Below the pieces are notes generated by a model. That model was given only the letters and a program-made list of their open reading frames with translations. It searched no databases and was not told where the DNA came from. Shown here in pieces: positions 43,277-51,926 of a DNA stretch of 64,000 bases. The position numbers and the translations under genes were made by a program. This stretch comes from Gammaproteobacteria bacterium (ex Lamellibrachia satsuma) (GTDB lineage Bacteria > Pseudomonadota > Gammaproteobacteria > Chromatiales > Chromatiaceae), in NCBI GenBank assembly GCA_019623805.1, contig CP053680.1:3698001-3762000 (forward strand). The letters are read 5' to 3'. The stretch's first letter is position 1. Every line of letters begins with the position of its first letter.

Positions 43277-46200
43277 CGGAACGCCTCCAACTCCGGCATG
43301 CGGAACGGGTTGATGATGCTGTCGGCTCGCAGTTCGAAACGGGCAGTTTGCCCCCCGAGGCTGAAGCTAACCTGGAAACGGTCGGCCATCGCAGTATCCT
43401 TCACCTCGGCCTGATCAAGCAATTTGAACCAGGCCCAGACACCGTCCTTGGAATCGGCAGAGGTACGGCCTTTAAGATTCTCGAAGAGGATTCTGACCTG
43501 CCCGCTGCCGTCGGGGGCAGGCCACTGCATGCGGGTGTTGCGGGCCGGTCCGTGGCGGTAGCTCAGCTTCTGGCCATCGAGATCCAGCAGGAAGCGGCTT
43601 GTCTCTGCATCGAGGTAGGCGGGCTTGAGACTGAAGGCGATCTTGGGCCGTTTGCCCCCTTCTGCGAAGAAGACATCGCGGATGCGTACAGCGCGCTCAA
43701 ACTGGCGCAGGGTGTTTGCCGAAACGCCCATCGGGTGGCCACCGGCCTTTTTCCAGCGCCAGGGGCTACGGTTGGTGTCGGCGAAGGGTTTGATGTTCTC
43801 CTCGAAAAACTTGTCCATCACCTGGCCGGGGCCGAAGAAGCGCGAGAAGTCGCTCAGGGTGACCTCCTTCTCGGTCTCTTTGGAGAGGGGGTAGCGGCCC
43901 TGAATGCCGCGGCGGCAGAGCGGCAGCACTTCCGCCTGCCAGCGTTTGGCCAGTTCGTTACGGGAACTGCCCACTACCACGCCCCAGCCCCGTTCGGTGA
44001 GTGCGTAGACCCACTCGTTGACCGGTCTGGGCAGACGCTTGGCCCGGCGTTGCAGCCGTTTGGTCGGGTCCTTGGAGCCGGAGGCACGCTGTTTGGCGGC
44101 AGCCAGTGCGGCGCTGCCACCGGCGGCTTCCAGGTCGGCCAGGGAGGCGTGCAGGTCGCCCAAGTCACCGATCAGACCTTCCAGCGGAGCGGGGTTGTCA
44201 CCCTGGGCCTTGGCCAGCTCGATGAGCCGCTCGAAGGTCTCCTCAACCTGCACTGCAACCGGATCGAGGGATTTGCCCGGGGTCTCTACCCCTGATTTGC
44301 CGGCCGCCCGCATCAGCCGTTCCAGGCGGTTTTTCTTCTGGTAGGCACTTGTGCTCAATTCCGCGGCAATATCCGCCACCCCCTTGGCCTTGTCGGCGGC
44401 GGCAGCCATTTTTTCATCGGTCGGGGCTTTGCTCAGGGTGGTGTTGTCCGCAACCACCCGTAACAGCTTGCGCAGGGGGGAGGAGGGACCGGAGGCCACG
44501 TCCAGCACTTCAACACTTTGGGTGAGAGAGCGTATCTTGACGATGCGCATACCATCGAGCAGGCCGCGCCAGGCCGCTATGTAGTCCTCTGCGTAGAGAT
44601 CTTTGACCGCTTTCACCAGACGCAGCGCTTCGGCATCGCTGATCTCGCCGGCGTCTGTTTCGGCTAGGATCCAGTTTTCGCTCAGCGCGGCCTCCGCCTG
44701 CTCCAGGGTTTGGGGCAGGAAGATGTTATAGAAACCCTGACGGGTGTAGAGGGCCGGGATACGGGTCTTTTCCAGGCTCCCTTCGTTGACGCCGAAGACC
44801 AGGTCGCCGTGACGCCCCAAGGCAGTGCCGAGCAGAAAATCCTTGCTGCGATCCGCTGCCGACCGCTGGCGTATCTGGCTGTAGATCTGCTGTGACAGGG
44901 GGATTTCTGTCAGCGCATCCCGTGCCTGGGCCACCAGCTTGAGATTCAGGGGCAGGGGTTTGAAACGGGTGGAGAGCAGACTCTCCAGGTGGTTCATCAA
45001 CCGATTCTGGGCCTCGCTTTCGCCGGCCAACCTGTTTCCCCAGTCCACTGACATGAAGAGTCTGATCTGCTCAGGATCCAGGTGCTCGGGGTAACCCAGC
45101 ATCAGGTAGCTCTTCAAGGCCTCCCGCAGCAGGTCTTTCTGCTCCCGGCTCTGCAGATAATCCTCGAGCCGGGCGCCGAGGCTGTAGAGGAAGCGCCCCT
45201 GCAGCGTCCGCTGGTAGGCCGAATCGGTGGCGGGCCCCAGTTTCTTGCCCTGATAGAGCCCCATGCCCATGAGAAGGGGCGTATCCTCAGGGTAGACTTC
45301 GGTGGCGGCACGCAGATCGTCCAGGGGTGGCAGGAGTTTACGGAAATCGGTGATGCGGTAGTCCAGATCTGAGATCGACTGTTGATAGCTCTCTAGGTTA
45401 TTTTCCAGGTTGCCGACCTTCACCTGGTTGCGGGTAAAGCTGGTGGTCCAAGCCAGCGCGGTGAGAATAGTCAGCAGGATCGCCCCACCATAGGCACCTC
45501 GTTGCATCCAGGCCCGGCGCAGCTCGACCTTCTTGTCACTACCGGCCAGACTAGACTCCGGAAAGATGACGCTGCGGAACAGATCCTGGATGAAGTAGCT
45601 GCGGCCGCGTCCGCTGAAGGCGGGCAGCCGTATGCGGTCGAGGCCGAAGTTCTGGGCCAGGTTGCCCAGCAGCCGGTCGATGGGTGTGCCCTCCTGGGTG
45701 CCGCTGGTGAAGTAGATGCCGCGCAACAGTTGCCGGTCCTCGAAACGGCTGGGACGAAAGACGCCGTCGAGAAAACGGGTAAGGGGTTCTTTCAGAGAGG
45801 CCATCTCCTGGGGAAAAGCGAAGATCAGATTGCGTCGCTGGATGTCCCGCTCCTGGTGCAGGCGGGCCAGCACCCGGTCGTTGAGACGGCTCAGCAGGGC
45901 ATCGAATTCGTCGGGAAAGCGGCTTACCGCCCCCTCGGTGCTCTCTGTCGCCTCCAGGGGCAGGGTCATGCCCCAGACCTGAGCCCGGTCCTCGCGGCCC
46001 ATGTCCTCGAAGAATTCGGTGAAGCCACCCACCAGATCGGACTTGGTGAACAGCATGTAGACGGGTGCCTTCACTCCCAGTCGTTCGTTCAGTTCCTGGA
46101 TGCGGCTGCGCACCGAGCGTGCGTGCAGGCTGCGCTCCTCCTCGGTCTGCAACATCATGTCGGAGAGACTGACCGCGATGAGGATACCGTTGATGGGGCG

Positions 46201-46842
46201 GCGTTTGCGGTGTTTCTTCAGTAGCTCCAGAAAGCCGAGCCAGGCGGCGGAGTCGACGGCCTCGTGACTGTCCTGGGTAGTGTAGCGCCCGGCGGTGTCG
46301 AGCAGCACAGCGTTTTCTGTGAACCACCAGTCGCAGTTGCGGGTGCCGCCCACGCCGCGGATGGCGTCTTTGCCGAAGCGGTCGGAGAGCGGAAAATTGA
46401 GTCCGGAGTTGACCAGGGCGGTGGTCTTGCCCGATCCCGGTGGACCGATGATGATGTACCAAGGCAGCTCGTAGAGGTACTGGCTGCCGCTTTTCCCCTT
46501 GCCGCTCTTTTTCAACACTCCCAGGGCTTCGTCAAAACGTTCCTGCAGGATCGACAGTTCCTCTGCCGACTGTTCAGCGCCCGGCGCCGCATCGGATTGG
46601 CTGATCTCCTCCATCATCGCCTTGTCGGCCTTCTGCGCCCGTAACTGATGCCACAGCAGATAGAGCACCCATAACAGGAGGAGGAAAACGATCACCAGAC
46701 CCCGCACGATCATCCCTTCCAGCGGCACCATGCCGGCGATGGCGATCAGGGGGCCGATGAACCAGATGATGATACTCAGGGCGATCAGCCCGAGCAGCTG
46801 GATTACCCAGCGCTTTTTGAAGAACCCTGCGATCTTGCTCAT
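43258..46842 (-). CDS. tssM: T6SS inner-membrane protein TssM (IcmF)
   Basis: 1194 residues from the ATG at 46842, overlapping the tssL stop by one base (TGATG); a GTG one codon upstream is an alternative. Two N-terminal membrane helices precede a P-loop domain with Walker A GPPGSGKTTAL near 134 and LLDTAGRYT. A third helix near 450 leads to the large periplasmic part (IcmF-related and C-terminal TssJ-binding domain). TssM spans the envelope and joins TssL to TssJ. An intact Walker A implies nucleotide binding, which some TssM proteins have lost. Confidence 0.95.
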   Translation of the reverse strand: MSKIAGFFKKRWVIQLLGLIALSIIIWFIGPLIAIAGMVPLEGMIVRGLVIVFLLLLWVLYLLWHQLRAQKADKAMMEEISQSDAAPGAEQSAEELSILQERFDEALGVLKKSGKGKSGSQYLYELPWYIIIGPPGSGKTTALVNSGLNFPLSDRFGKDAIRGVGGTRNCDWWFTENAVLLDTAGRYTTQDSHEAVDSAAWLGFLELLKKHRKRRPINGILIAVSLSDMMLQTEEERSLHARSVRSRIQELNERLGVKAPVYMLFTKSDLVGGFTEFFEDMGREDRAQVWGMTLPLEATESTEGAVSRFPDEFDALLSRLNDRVLARLHQERDIQRRNLIFAFPQEMASLKEPLTRFLDGVFRPSRFEDRQLLRGIYFTSGTQEGTPIDRLLGNLAQNFGLDRIRLPAFSGRGRSYFIQDLFRSVIFPESSLAGSDKKVELRRAWMQRGAYGGAILLTILTALAWTTSFTRNQVKVGNLENNLESYQQSISDLDYRITDFRKLLPPLDDLRAATEVYPEDTPLLMGMGLYQGKKLGPATDSAYQRTLQGRFLYSLGARLEDYLQSREQKDLLREALKSYLMLGYPEHLDPEQIRLFMSVDWGNRLAGESEAQNRLMNHLESLLSTRFKPLPLNLKLVAQARDALTEIPLSQQIYSQIRQRSAADRSKDFLLGTALGRHGDLVFGVNEGSLEKTRIPALYTRQGFYNIFLPQTLEQAEAALSENWILAETDAGEISDAEALRLVKAVKDLYAEDYIAAWRGLLDGMRIVKIRSLTQSVEVLDVASGPSSPLRKLLRVVADNTTLSKAPTDEKMAAAADKAKGVADIAAELSTSAYQKKNRLERLMRAAGKSGVETPGKSLDPVAVQVEETFERLIELAKAQGDNPAPLEGLIGDLGDLHASLADLEAAGGSAALAAAKQRASGSKDPTKRLQRRAKRLPRPVNEWVYALTERGWGVVVGSSRNELAKRWQAEVLPLCRRGIQGRYPLSKETEKEVTLSDFSRFFGPGQVMDKFFEENIKPFADTNRSPWRWKKAGGHPMGVSANTLRQFERAVRIRDVFFAEGGKRPKIAFSLKPAYLDAETSRFLLDLDGQKLSYRHGPARNTRMQWPAPDGSGQVRILFENLKGRTSADSKDGVWAWFKLLDQAEVKDTAMADRFQVSFSLGGQTARFELRADSIINPFRMPELEAFRCPAKL

Positions 46843-48179
46843 CACTTCTCCAGGATTATCTCGACACGGCGGTTTCTGGCCCGGTTCTCCGATGAATCGT
46901 TGGGCACCAGCGGCTCGTTATCGGCACGGCCATCGGCAACGATTTCACCCTTGATCGCAGCATCCTGGCGCAGGATCTCCGCCACCGACTCGGCCCGTCC
47001 CATGGAGAGGTGCCAATTGGAGGGGAAGCGCAGGGTGTGGATCGGAATATTGTCCGAGTGTCCGGCCACCAGGATAGGGTCGTCGACATTGGCCGCCAGG
47101 GCCTCGGCGATGCGCTGCAGCAAGGGCCTGAAGCCTGACTTCACCTGATCGCTGCCGGAACCGAAGAGTCCCTTGTTTCGCAGGCGGATGACCACGTCGG
47201 AATCGTTGTTGATCAGTTCCACCAGTCCCTCCCGAACCTCTGGTTCCAGAAAGCCGGAGACCCGGTCGTAGAGGTCGTCCTTCACCGGCGGTGGAGGAGG
47301 TGGGGCGGAGTCGATCTCCGGCGGAACCTCACGGCCCACCGCGTAGACGTCTTTGAAGACGGGGGCGGAGGTGTCGTTGATGAAGTAGCTGAAGACCAGA
47401 AAGGTGCTCAGCAGCAGTACGCCGGAGAGTGCGGCCACCACCCAGAGCGGGATGTAGTGGCGCAGGGTGTTGTCGCCCAACTGCTCGCCGCGCCAGTGGA
47501 CCGAAAGATCCTGCTCGTATTCACCACGTTGCATTCGGATGGTGCGATAGACGCTGTCACGGATCTGTTCAAGGGTCCGGTTGCCTCCTTCGATAATGCG
47601 GTATTTGCCCTCGAAACCCATGCTCAGGCAGATATACATCAGTTCCAGCATCTCCAGAAAACGGCCTGGATCCTTGAGCATGCGCTCCAGCATCTGGAAG
47701 AACTTTTCGCCGCCCCAAGCCTCCTTGTGGAAGAGGATCAGCAGGCTCTCCGTACTCCAGGGACTGCTGCTGCCCCAAGGGGTGTTGAGCACAGTTTCAT
47801 CGATCACGGTGCACAGCGCGTAGCGGGCGGCGAAGATGCTCTCCTGGTCGATCCCGCCGGAAGCGGCCCGGCTTTCGAAAAGACGGAGTTCTTCCTCCAT
47901 GCGTCGGCGCAGGCTGTTGACATCCGGGTGGCTCGGGGCGTTGCGCAGTTTGCCCAGCAGGGAGAGCAGGGGGGCGGCGGCGGTCACCAGAGGATTGAGA
48001 CCCCGGTCGACGTCATAGCGGCCGGGCGGTGGAACCGGCGCCCTGGGCTGCATCGGTGGTGGTTCGGCCCGGGGCGTGGCAGCTCCACCGCCCGGCCGTC
48101 TGCCGCCGGGCATGGGACGGATCACCGTCCGGTCGCTGTCGTCACCGTCCGCGTCGAAAAAGGGGTCGTCGGTAGTCAC
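46842..48179 (-). CDS. tssL: T6SS protein TssL (DotU) with OmpA-like peptidoglycan-binding domain
   Basis: 445 residues, start GTG at 48179. A Pro/Arg-rich N-terminus is followed by a DotU/IcmH domain (NPLVTAAAPLLSLLGKLRN through GFEGKYRIIEGG), a membrane helix (about 245-268) and a C-terminal OmpA-like domain (about 320-445; AGHSDNIPIHTLRFPSNWHLS, NRARNRRVEI). It is the evolved TssL form with its own peptidoglycan anchor, so no separate TagL is required. It lies 6 bases after tssK. Confidence 0.95.
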   Translation of the reverse strand: MTTDDPFFDADGDDSDRTVIRPMPGGRRPGGGAATPRAEPPPMQPRAPVPPPGRYDVDRGLNPLVTAAAPLLSLLGKLRNAPSHPDVNSLRRRMEEELRLFESRAASGGIDQESIFAARYALCTVIDETVLNTPWGSSSPWSTESLLILFHKEAWGGEKFFQMLERMLKDPGRFLEMLELMYICLSMGFEGKYRIIEGGNRTLEQIRDSVYRTIRMQRGEYEQDLSVHWRGEQLGDNTLRHYIPLWVVAALSGVLLLSTFLVFSYFINDTSAPVFKDVYAVGREVPPEIDSAPPPPPPVKDDLYDRVSGFLEPEVREGLVELINNDSDVVIRLRNKGLFGSGSDQVKSGFRPLLQRIAEALAANVDDPILVAGHSDNIPIHTLRFPSNWHLSMGRAESVAEILRQDAAIKGEIVADGRADNEPLVPNDSSENRARNRRVEIILEK

Positions 48180-48185
48180 GGTTGG

Positions 48186-49520
48186 TCACCCTTTGATAGC
48201 CCAGAATTCGAGTTCGAGACCGGGAAACTCGCCACCGATGTGGAAAGCGAATCCGCCGGAACTCTTGAGCTGTTTCCATAGTTCGCTGCTGCGATCGAGT
48301 TCAAAATAGGTCAATCCGGCATGGTAGGGGATCTGCCTCGGCGCTACCGGTAAAGGTCGTAGCGCTACCCCCGGCAGTTGCAGATTGACCAGTTCGCGGA
48401 TCTGTTCCACCGGCCCGATCTTGACCTGGGCCGGGAGACGGTTGCGCAGGGTCTCGGTAGGCATTTGGGAGCCCACCGCCAGCACGAAATTGGCGCTGTC
48501 GATCAGACTGTGGTCGGCCAGCGCTGCGACCCGGATGCCGTATTTGCGATCCTGCAGCGGGATCGCCACGGCATTCTGTTCGAGTACCATGCTCAGGGAC
48601 TGGCGCATGGCGTTCATCAGCGCCTCGAAGGTCGCCTGCAGATCATCGTGGCGGTAGGGCGGCAGTTCAAGGGGGCGCTTCTCCCGCGAGGTGAAGGTGG
48701 AGAGTTCCCCGGCAGTCTGGACGCCGATCTGGTAGAAGGCCTCGGGGTGGAGTCCCTCCATCTGCGCCAGGTGGGTGAACAGGGGCTCCAGCCGGTTGAC
48801 CGCCTGCAGCATCATGAAGTCGGCAATCTCCGCAGCGCCACCCCGGCCGGATGCGGTGATGCGCCCGGCGAGGGCTTCGCCCCGGTGATGCAGCAATCCC
48901 TGCAGCTCATCGAGAAAACCGTGCAGCCGACGATGAGACCGGCAATCGAGGGCGGGAGGCAGGAAGTCCTCGTCGAGCAGCAGGTTCATGTCGGCCCGCA
49001 GTTCCACGATCCGTGCCAGAGGCATGCAGATGAACTGGCTGCGGTCTTCGCCGTCGAGCATCAGGCGCAGGCGCAGGCTGCCGGTCTGGACCAGGGCCTT
49101 GGTGTCGGCGCCGTCGTTGCTGTCGTCCACCTCCTGCTCCCTGGGCAGGTAGCGGGCCAGCACTTCCGGGATATCGTTGCGGTCGGCTTCCACCGCCCCC
49201 TGTCGGCGGGCAGGCAGGGCCAGGTGGATCAGGGTGTCATGGGTGTTCTCCGGTATCTCAAGTATGGGTGGAGGGGTGTCCTCTCCTGGGATGTCGAAAG
49301 GGGTGCCGTCCGGTAACACACCCTTGCAGCGGGAGACCGACAATTTTCCCTGGGTCAGCAGATCCTGGTCGATGCTCAGTTCCCGGATGCCCCAGCCGTA
49401 GGCCCGGAGTGGCGCGCAGCGTGATTCCAACAGGTTTTCCAGGTAGCGATCGTGCTGCTGGAAGTGGTGAGGCCGGAGGAACATGCCTTCCGACCAGATG
49501 ATTTTGTTGCGCCAGGTCAT
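48186..49520 (-). CDS. tssK: T6SS baseplate adaptor TssK
   Basis: 444 residues from the ATG at 49520 (MTWRNKIIWSEGMFLRPHHF), the usual family opening; a TTG six codons upstream overlaps tssJ. The N-terminal signature KIIWSEGMFLRPHHFQQHDR and ELPPYRHDDLQATFEALM are characteristic. TssK trimers link the baseplate to the TssJLM membrane complex. It is the only baseplate-side gene in the cluster. Confidence 0.95.
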   Translation of the reverse strand: MTWRNKIIWSEGMFLRPHHFQQHDRYLENLLESRCAPLRAYGWGIRELSIDQDLLTQGKLSVSRCKGVLPDGTPFDIPGEDTPPPILEIPENTHDTLIHLALPARRQGAVEADRNDIPEVLARYLPREQEVDDSNDGADTKALVQTGSLRLRLMLDGEDRSQFICMPLARIVELRADMNLLLDEDFLPPALDCRSHRRLHGFLDELQGLLHHRGEALAGRITASGRGGAAEIADFMMLQAVNRLEPLFTHLAQMEGLHPEAFYQIGVQTAGELSTFTSREKRPLELPPYRHDDLQATFEALMNAMRQSLSMVLEQNAVAIPLQDRKYGIRVAALADHSLIDSANFVLAVGSQMPTETLRNRLPAQVKIGPVEQIRELVNLQLPGVALRPLPVAPRQIPYHAGLTYFELDRSSELWKQLKSSGGFAFHIGGEFPGLELEFWAIKG

Positions 49521-49534
49521 ATCCGGGTCCCGGG

Positions 49535-50059
49535 TCAAAAATTGAAAAGTGGCTCTTTGGATTTCTTCTCTTGTTCTTCGTCTCCCGGAGGTTTGGTCTC
49601 CGAAATGGAAACCTCACCGCGTCCGAGCAGAATGGTATAGGCGTTGACTTGATGGAGTGCGATGGGGGCAGTCGCCCGCCAGATAGCGTTGTTCAGGTCG
49701 CGGAATGCGGCCATGACGCCGACAAAACGGGTCTGGGGATCGAGTTCCCGCAGTAAGGGAAGTGTCTCTCCGGGTTTGACCTTGAACTCATCCCTGGCCA
49801 CCAGGTCGGCGCCCAGTACTGCGGTGTCGTCGTCGTACAGGGTAAAAAAATCTGTGTCTTCAAAGATACCCGGGGTCTTAAGCTCGTAGAAGCGGACCAC
49901 AACCGGTGAAGGGGTGCCTTCGGCGTTTGGATTAACGTGGAGCGAGGCGATGAACTTGGCGCTGAGTTGGGTAGGGGGAGGGGCCTTTTTTTCACCGCAG
50001 CCGGCAAAGAAGAGAGAGACCATCAGGGCGAAGAACAGAAGCAGATGGCGGGACCGCAT
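49535..50059 (-). CDS. tssJ: T6SS outer-membrane lipoprotein TssJ
   Basis: 174 residues from the ATG at 50059, preceded by AAGGAGAA; the frame extends to a TTG at 50080 that is unlikely to be used. It has a lipoprotein signal with lipobox FFAGC and then the transthyretin-like TssJ fold (VNPNAEGTPSPVVVRFYELK, FFTLYDDD). TssJ anchors TssM to the outer membrane. An acidic/Lys-rich tail follows the domain. Confidence 0.93.
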   Translation of the reverse strand: MRSRHLLLFFALMVSLFFAGCGEKKAPPPTQLSAKFIASLHVNPNAEGTPSPVVVRFYELKTPGIFEDTDFFTLYDDDTAVLGADLVARDEFKVKPGETLPLLRELDPQTRFVGVMAAFRDLNNAIWRATAPIALHQVNAYTILLGRGEVSISETKPPGDEEQEKKSKEPLFNF

Positions 50060-50341
50060 GTTTTCTCCTTGGGTTATCAATGCCCAGTTCCTAAACTTAG
50101 TCTACCCTACGCACTATCGCCACGTTTATCCTACGTGGATGGGTGGTGCAGGCAACCTTTCGTTAGAGAGTATAACGGATTCCCGGAAACCCATTCCTTT
50201 TCGCAGCCACTTTATTGTGTGTTATCTGATCAAGCCCAGGTCAGGTAACCGCTGAACGAATCCTGTCATCTCGACCGTTAGGGAGAGATCTCCCGCACCG
50301 GAGTTTGGTAGGGTGCGCTGTGCGCACCGGAATAAACTGGG
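50060..50341. other. tagH-tssJ intergenic gap with repeat-like sequence
   Basis: About 280 bases separate tagH from tssJ on the same strand, so tssJ probably has its own promoter here. GTCATCTCGACCG followed by AGGGAGAGATCTCCC (about 50266-50295) resembles a short intergenic repeat that I recall from many bacterial genomes. No gene was seen. Confidence 0.4.
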
Positions 50342-51649
50342 TCAGTCTCTTCGCGCCCTGGCCAGTCTGGTGATCTGGTCCTCGTAGGCGCGGGCGAACT
50401 CTTCGCCGAAGAGATCCTGAAAGTTGTCTTCGGCCTCCGCCAGCAGTTCTTTGTGTTTCTCCGCATACTGCTCCCAGTACCAGGCATTTTTGCTCTCCAG
50501 CAGGCTGCGCCCCCCTTTTTGCTGGAAGTAACGCTCCAGTGCCTCGGGCTCGAAACGCTGCAACATGGCGGAGAGTGCGCCCTGCATACCGGCCATTACC
50601 GCAAGCTGATGGGCCGAGATGTCATCCACCGCTTCCCGGATTGCATCCATGGGAGAGAGGTAGGCGCTGTTGTCCGGCCTGAACAGCTGGGACAGGGCTT
50701 CTTCTACGCTGACGGTGAATTTTAGTGGATTGTTCTCTACCGGACGGATAGTAGTCAGCTGCATGCGGAACTGGCTTTTGATCTCGGCACGCGCGCGTAG
50801 CACTCCCATCAGGCCCTCCACCATCTCCCGCATCAGAGCGCCCAGTGTGCGCAGAGTTTCCGGTGCGACATCGGTTGGAATGTCGAAATGCTGCATACCT
50901 GCGCCTTCAAGAATCAGGCGTAGTGCCTCTTGATCCTGAACCGATGTCGGTGGGCTGGGCGTGACCGCAGGCTGGGTTGCTGGCGGTGGTGAAGGAGGAG
51001 GGGCAGATACGGGTTCCTCCTCTGCTGGTGGTGGTGCCGACAGTGGCGCCTCTGTCAGTGAGTCCCAATCCTCTGGGATGGCCTGAGGTGGTTGGAAAAA
51101 TTCGTTTTCCACCGGCACATCATCCCTTTCAGAACCAGTAACGGGAGAGGGGACAGGTTCCGGCGGCGTGGAAAAGAGGGAGTTGGTGGTGGGTGTGGTG
51201 TCCACCCGATCGTCGTCCGCTTCTCTCTCATGGAAAAAAGCGTCAACAACGGGCGATGCAGCAGGGGTCAGAGGTGGTGCGGCAAAGGGATTGTCCGCGC
51301 CGAAGGCAGGGGCGGCAGCCCCTGCGTCTCCCTCCAAAACAATCTCAATCTCATAGTCGCCGATCAGCAGATGGTCGCCGTTGCTCAGTGATGCGCTGTT
51401 GCCGCGCCCCAATGGCTGCTCGCTACCTCCTACATAGATACCGTTGGTGCTGGTGTCGGTGATGTAGAAGCTACCGTCGCGAAAGGCAATGGCCGCGTGT
51501 TTGCCGGAGATGAAACGTTCGGGATCAGGCAGCACGAAAAGGTTACCGGCGGAACGTCCCAGAGTGCCGCCCTGTGAGTCGAACTCAGCCGACAAAGGAG
51601 TGACAGGCGGCTGATTGCGGTAGGTAGTGACGTTCAGACAGAGTTTCAT
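50342..51649 (-). CDS. tagH: T6SS-associated FHA-domain protein TagH
   Basis: 435 residues from the ATG at 51649; a TTG eight codons upstream is an alternative. The N-terminal FHA domain (about 25-95) has GTLGRSAGNLFVLPD, SGKHAAIAF and DTSTNGIYVGG, including the Arg, Ser and Asn that contact phospho-Thr. A Pro/Glu-rich linker of about 150 residues follows, then the T6SS FHA C-terminal domain (EMVEGLMGVLRARAEIKSQF, NPLKFTVSVEEAL). It is the expected target of the PpkA/PppA pair in the same cluster. Confidence 0.93.
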   Translation of the reverse strand: MKLCLNVTTYRNQPPVTPLSAEFDSQGGTLGRSAGNLFVLPDPERFISGKHAAIAFRDGSFYITDTSTNGIYVGGSEQPLGRGNSASLSNGDHLLIGDYEIEIVLEGDAGAAAPAFGADNPFAAPPLTPAASPVVDAFFHEREADDDRVDTTPTTNSLFSTPPEPVPSPVTGSERDDVPVENEFFQPPQAIPEDWDSLTEAPLSAPPPAEEEPVSAPPPSPPPATQPAVTPSPPTSVQDQEALRLILEGAGMQHFDIPTDVAPETLRTLGALMREMVEGLMGVLRARAEIKSQFRMQLTTIRPVENNPLKFTVSVEEALSQLFRPDNSAYLSPMDAIREAVDDISAHQLAVMAGMQGALSAMLQRFEPEALERYFQQKGGRSLLESKNAWYWEQYAEKHKELLAEAEDNFQDLFGEEFARAYEDQITRLARARRD

Positions 51650-51832
51650 GGGTGGTAGAGACTGATGATCCAATTTGGGTTAGGACAATTCCGCTTCCAT
51701 GTTCCGGGCCGGGACCGGCACAACCAGACAGGGCGCTATACGGATTACCTGATCAGGTGGTCAATCTTCTATATCTTCTGCAACTGATCGGTAAATATCA
51801 ATGATAATCGCACCTTTCGCTAGTCGCTTCGG

Positions 51833-51860
51833 TTGTCTTTACCGAACATGGGCATATACT
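51833..51860 (+). promoter_or_regulatory. Putative sigma70-type promoter of tpsB
   Basis: TTGTCT (51833-51838), 16-base spacer, TATACT (51855-51860). Transcription would start near 51867, leaving about 60 bases before the chosen tpsB start and excluding the longer open frame from 51801. Confidence 0.4.
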
Positions 51861-51926
51861 TTCTCAAGTATCGTAAGCTTTATTGGGGTTTGCGAAAAGT
51901 CGTGTCGACGGGCTGGGGATGAGGCA

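Noticed and set aside
43213..44295. 360-residue plus-strand frame
   Set aside because: Antisense to tssM and tagF; no independent support.
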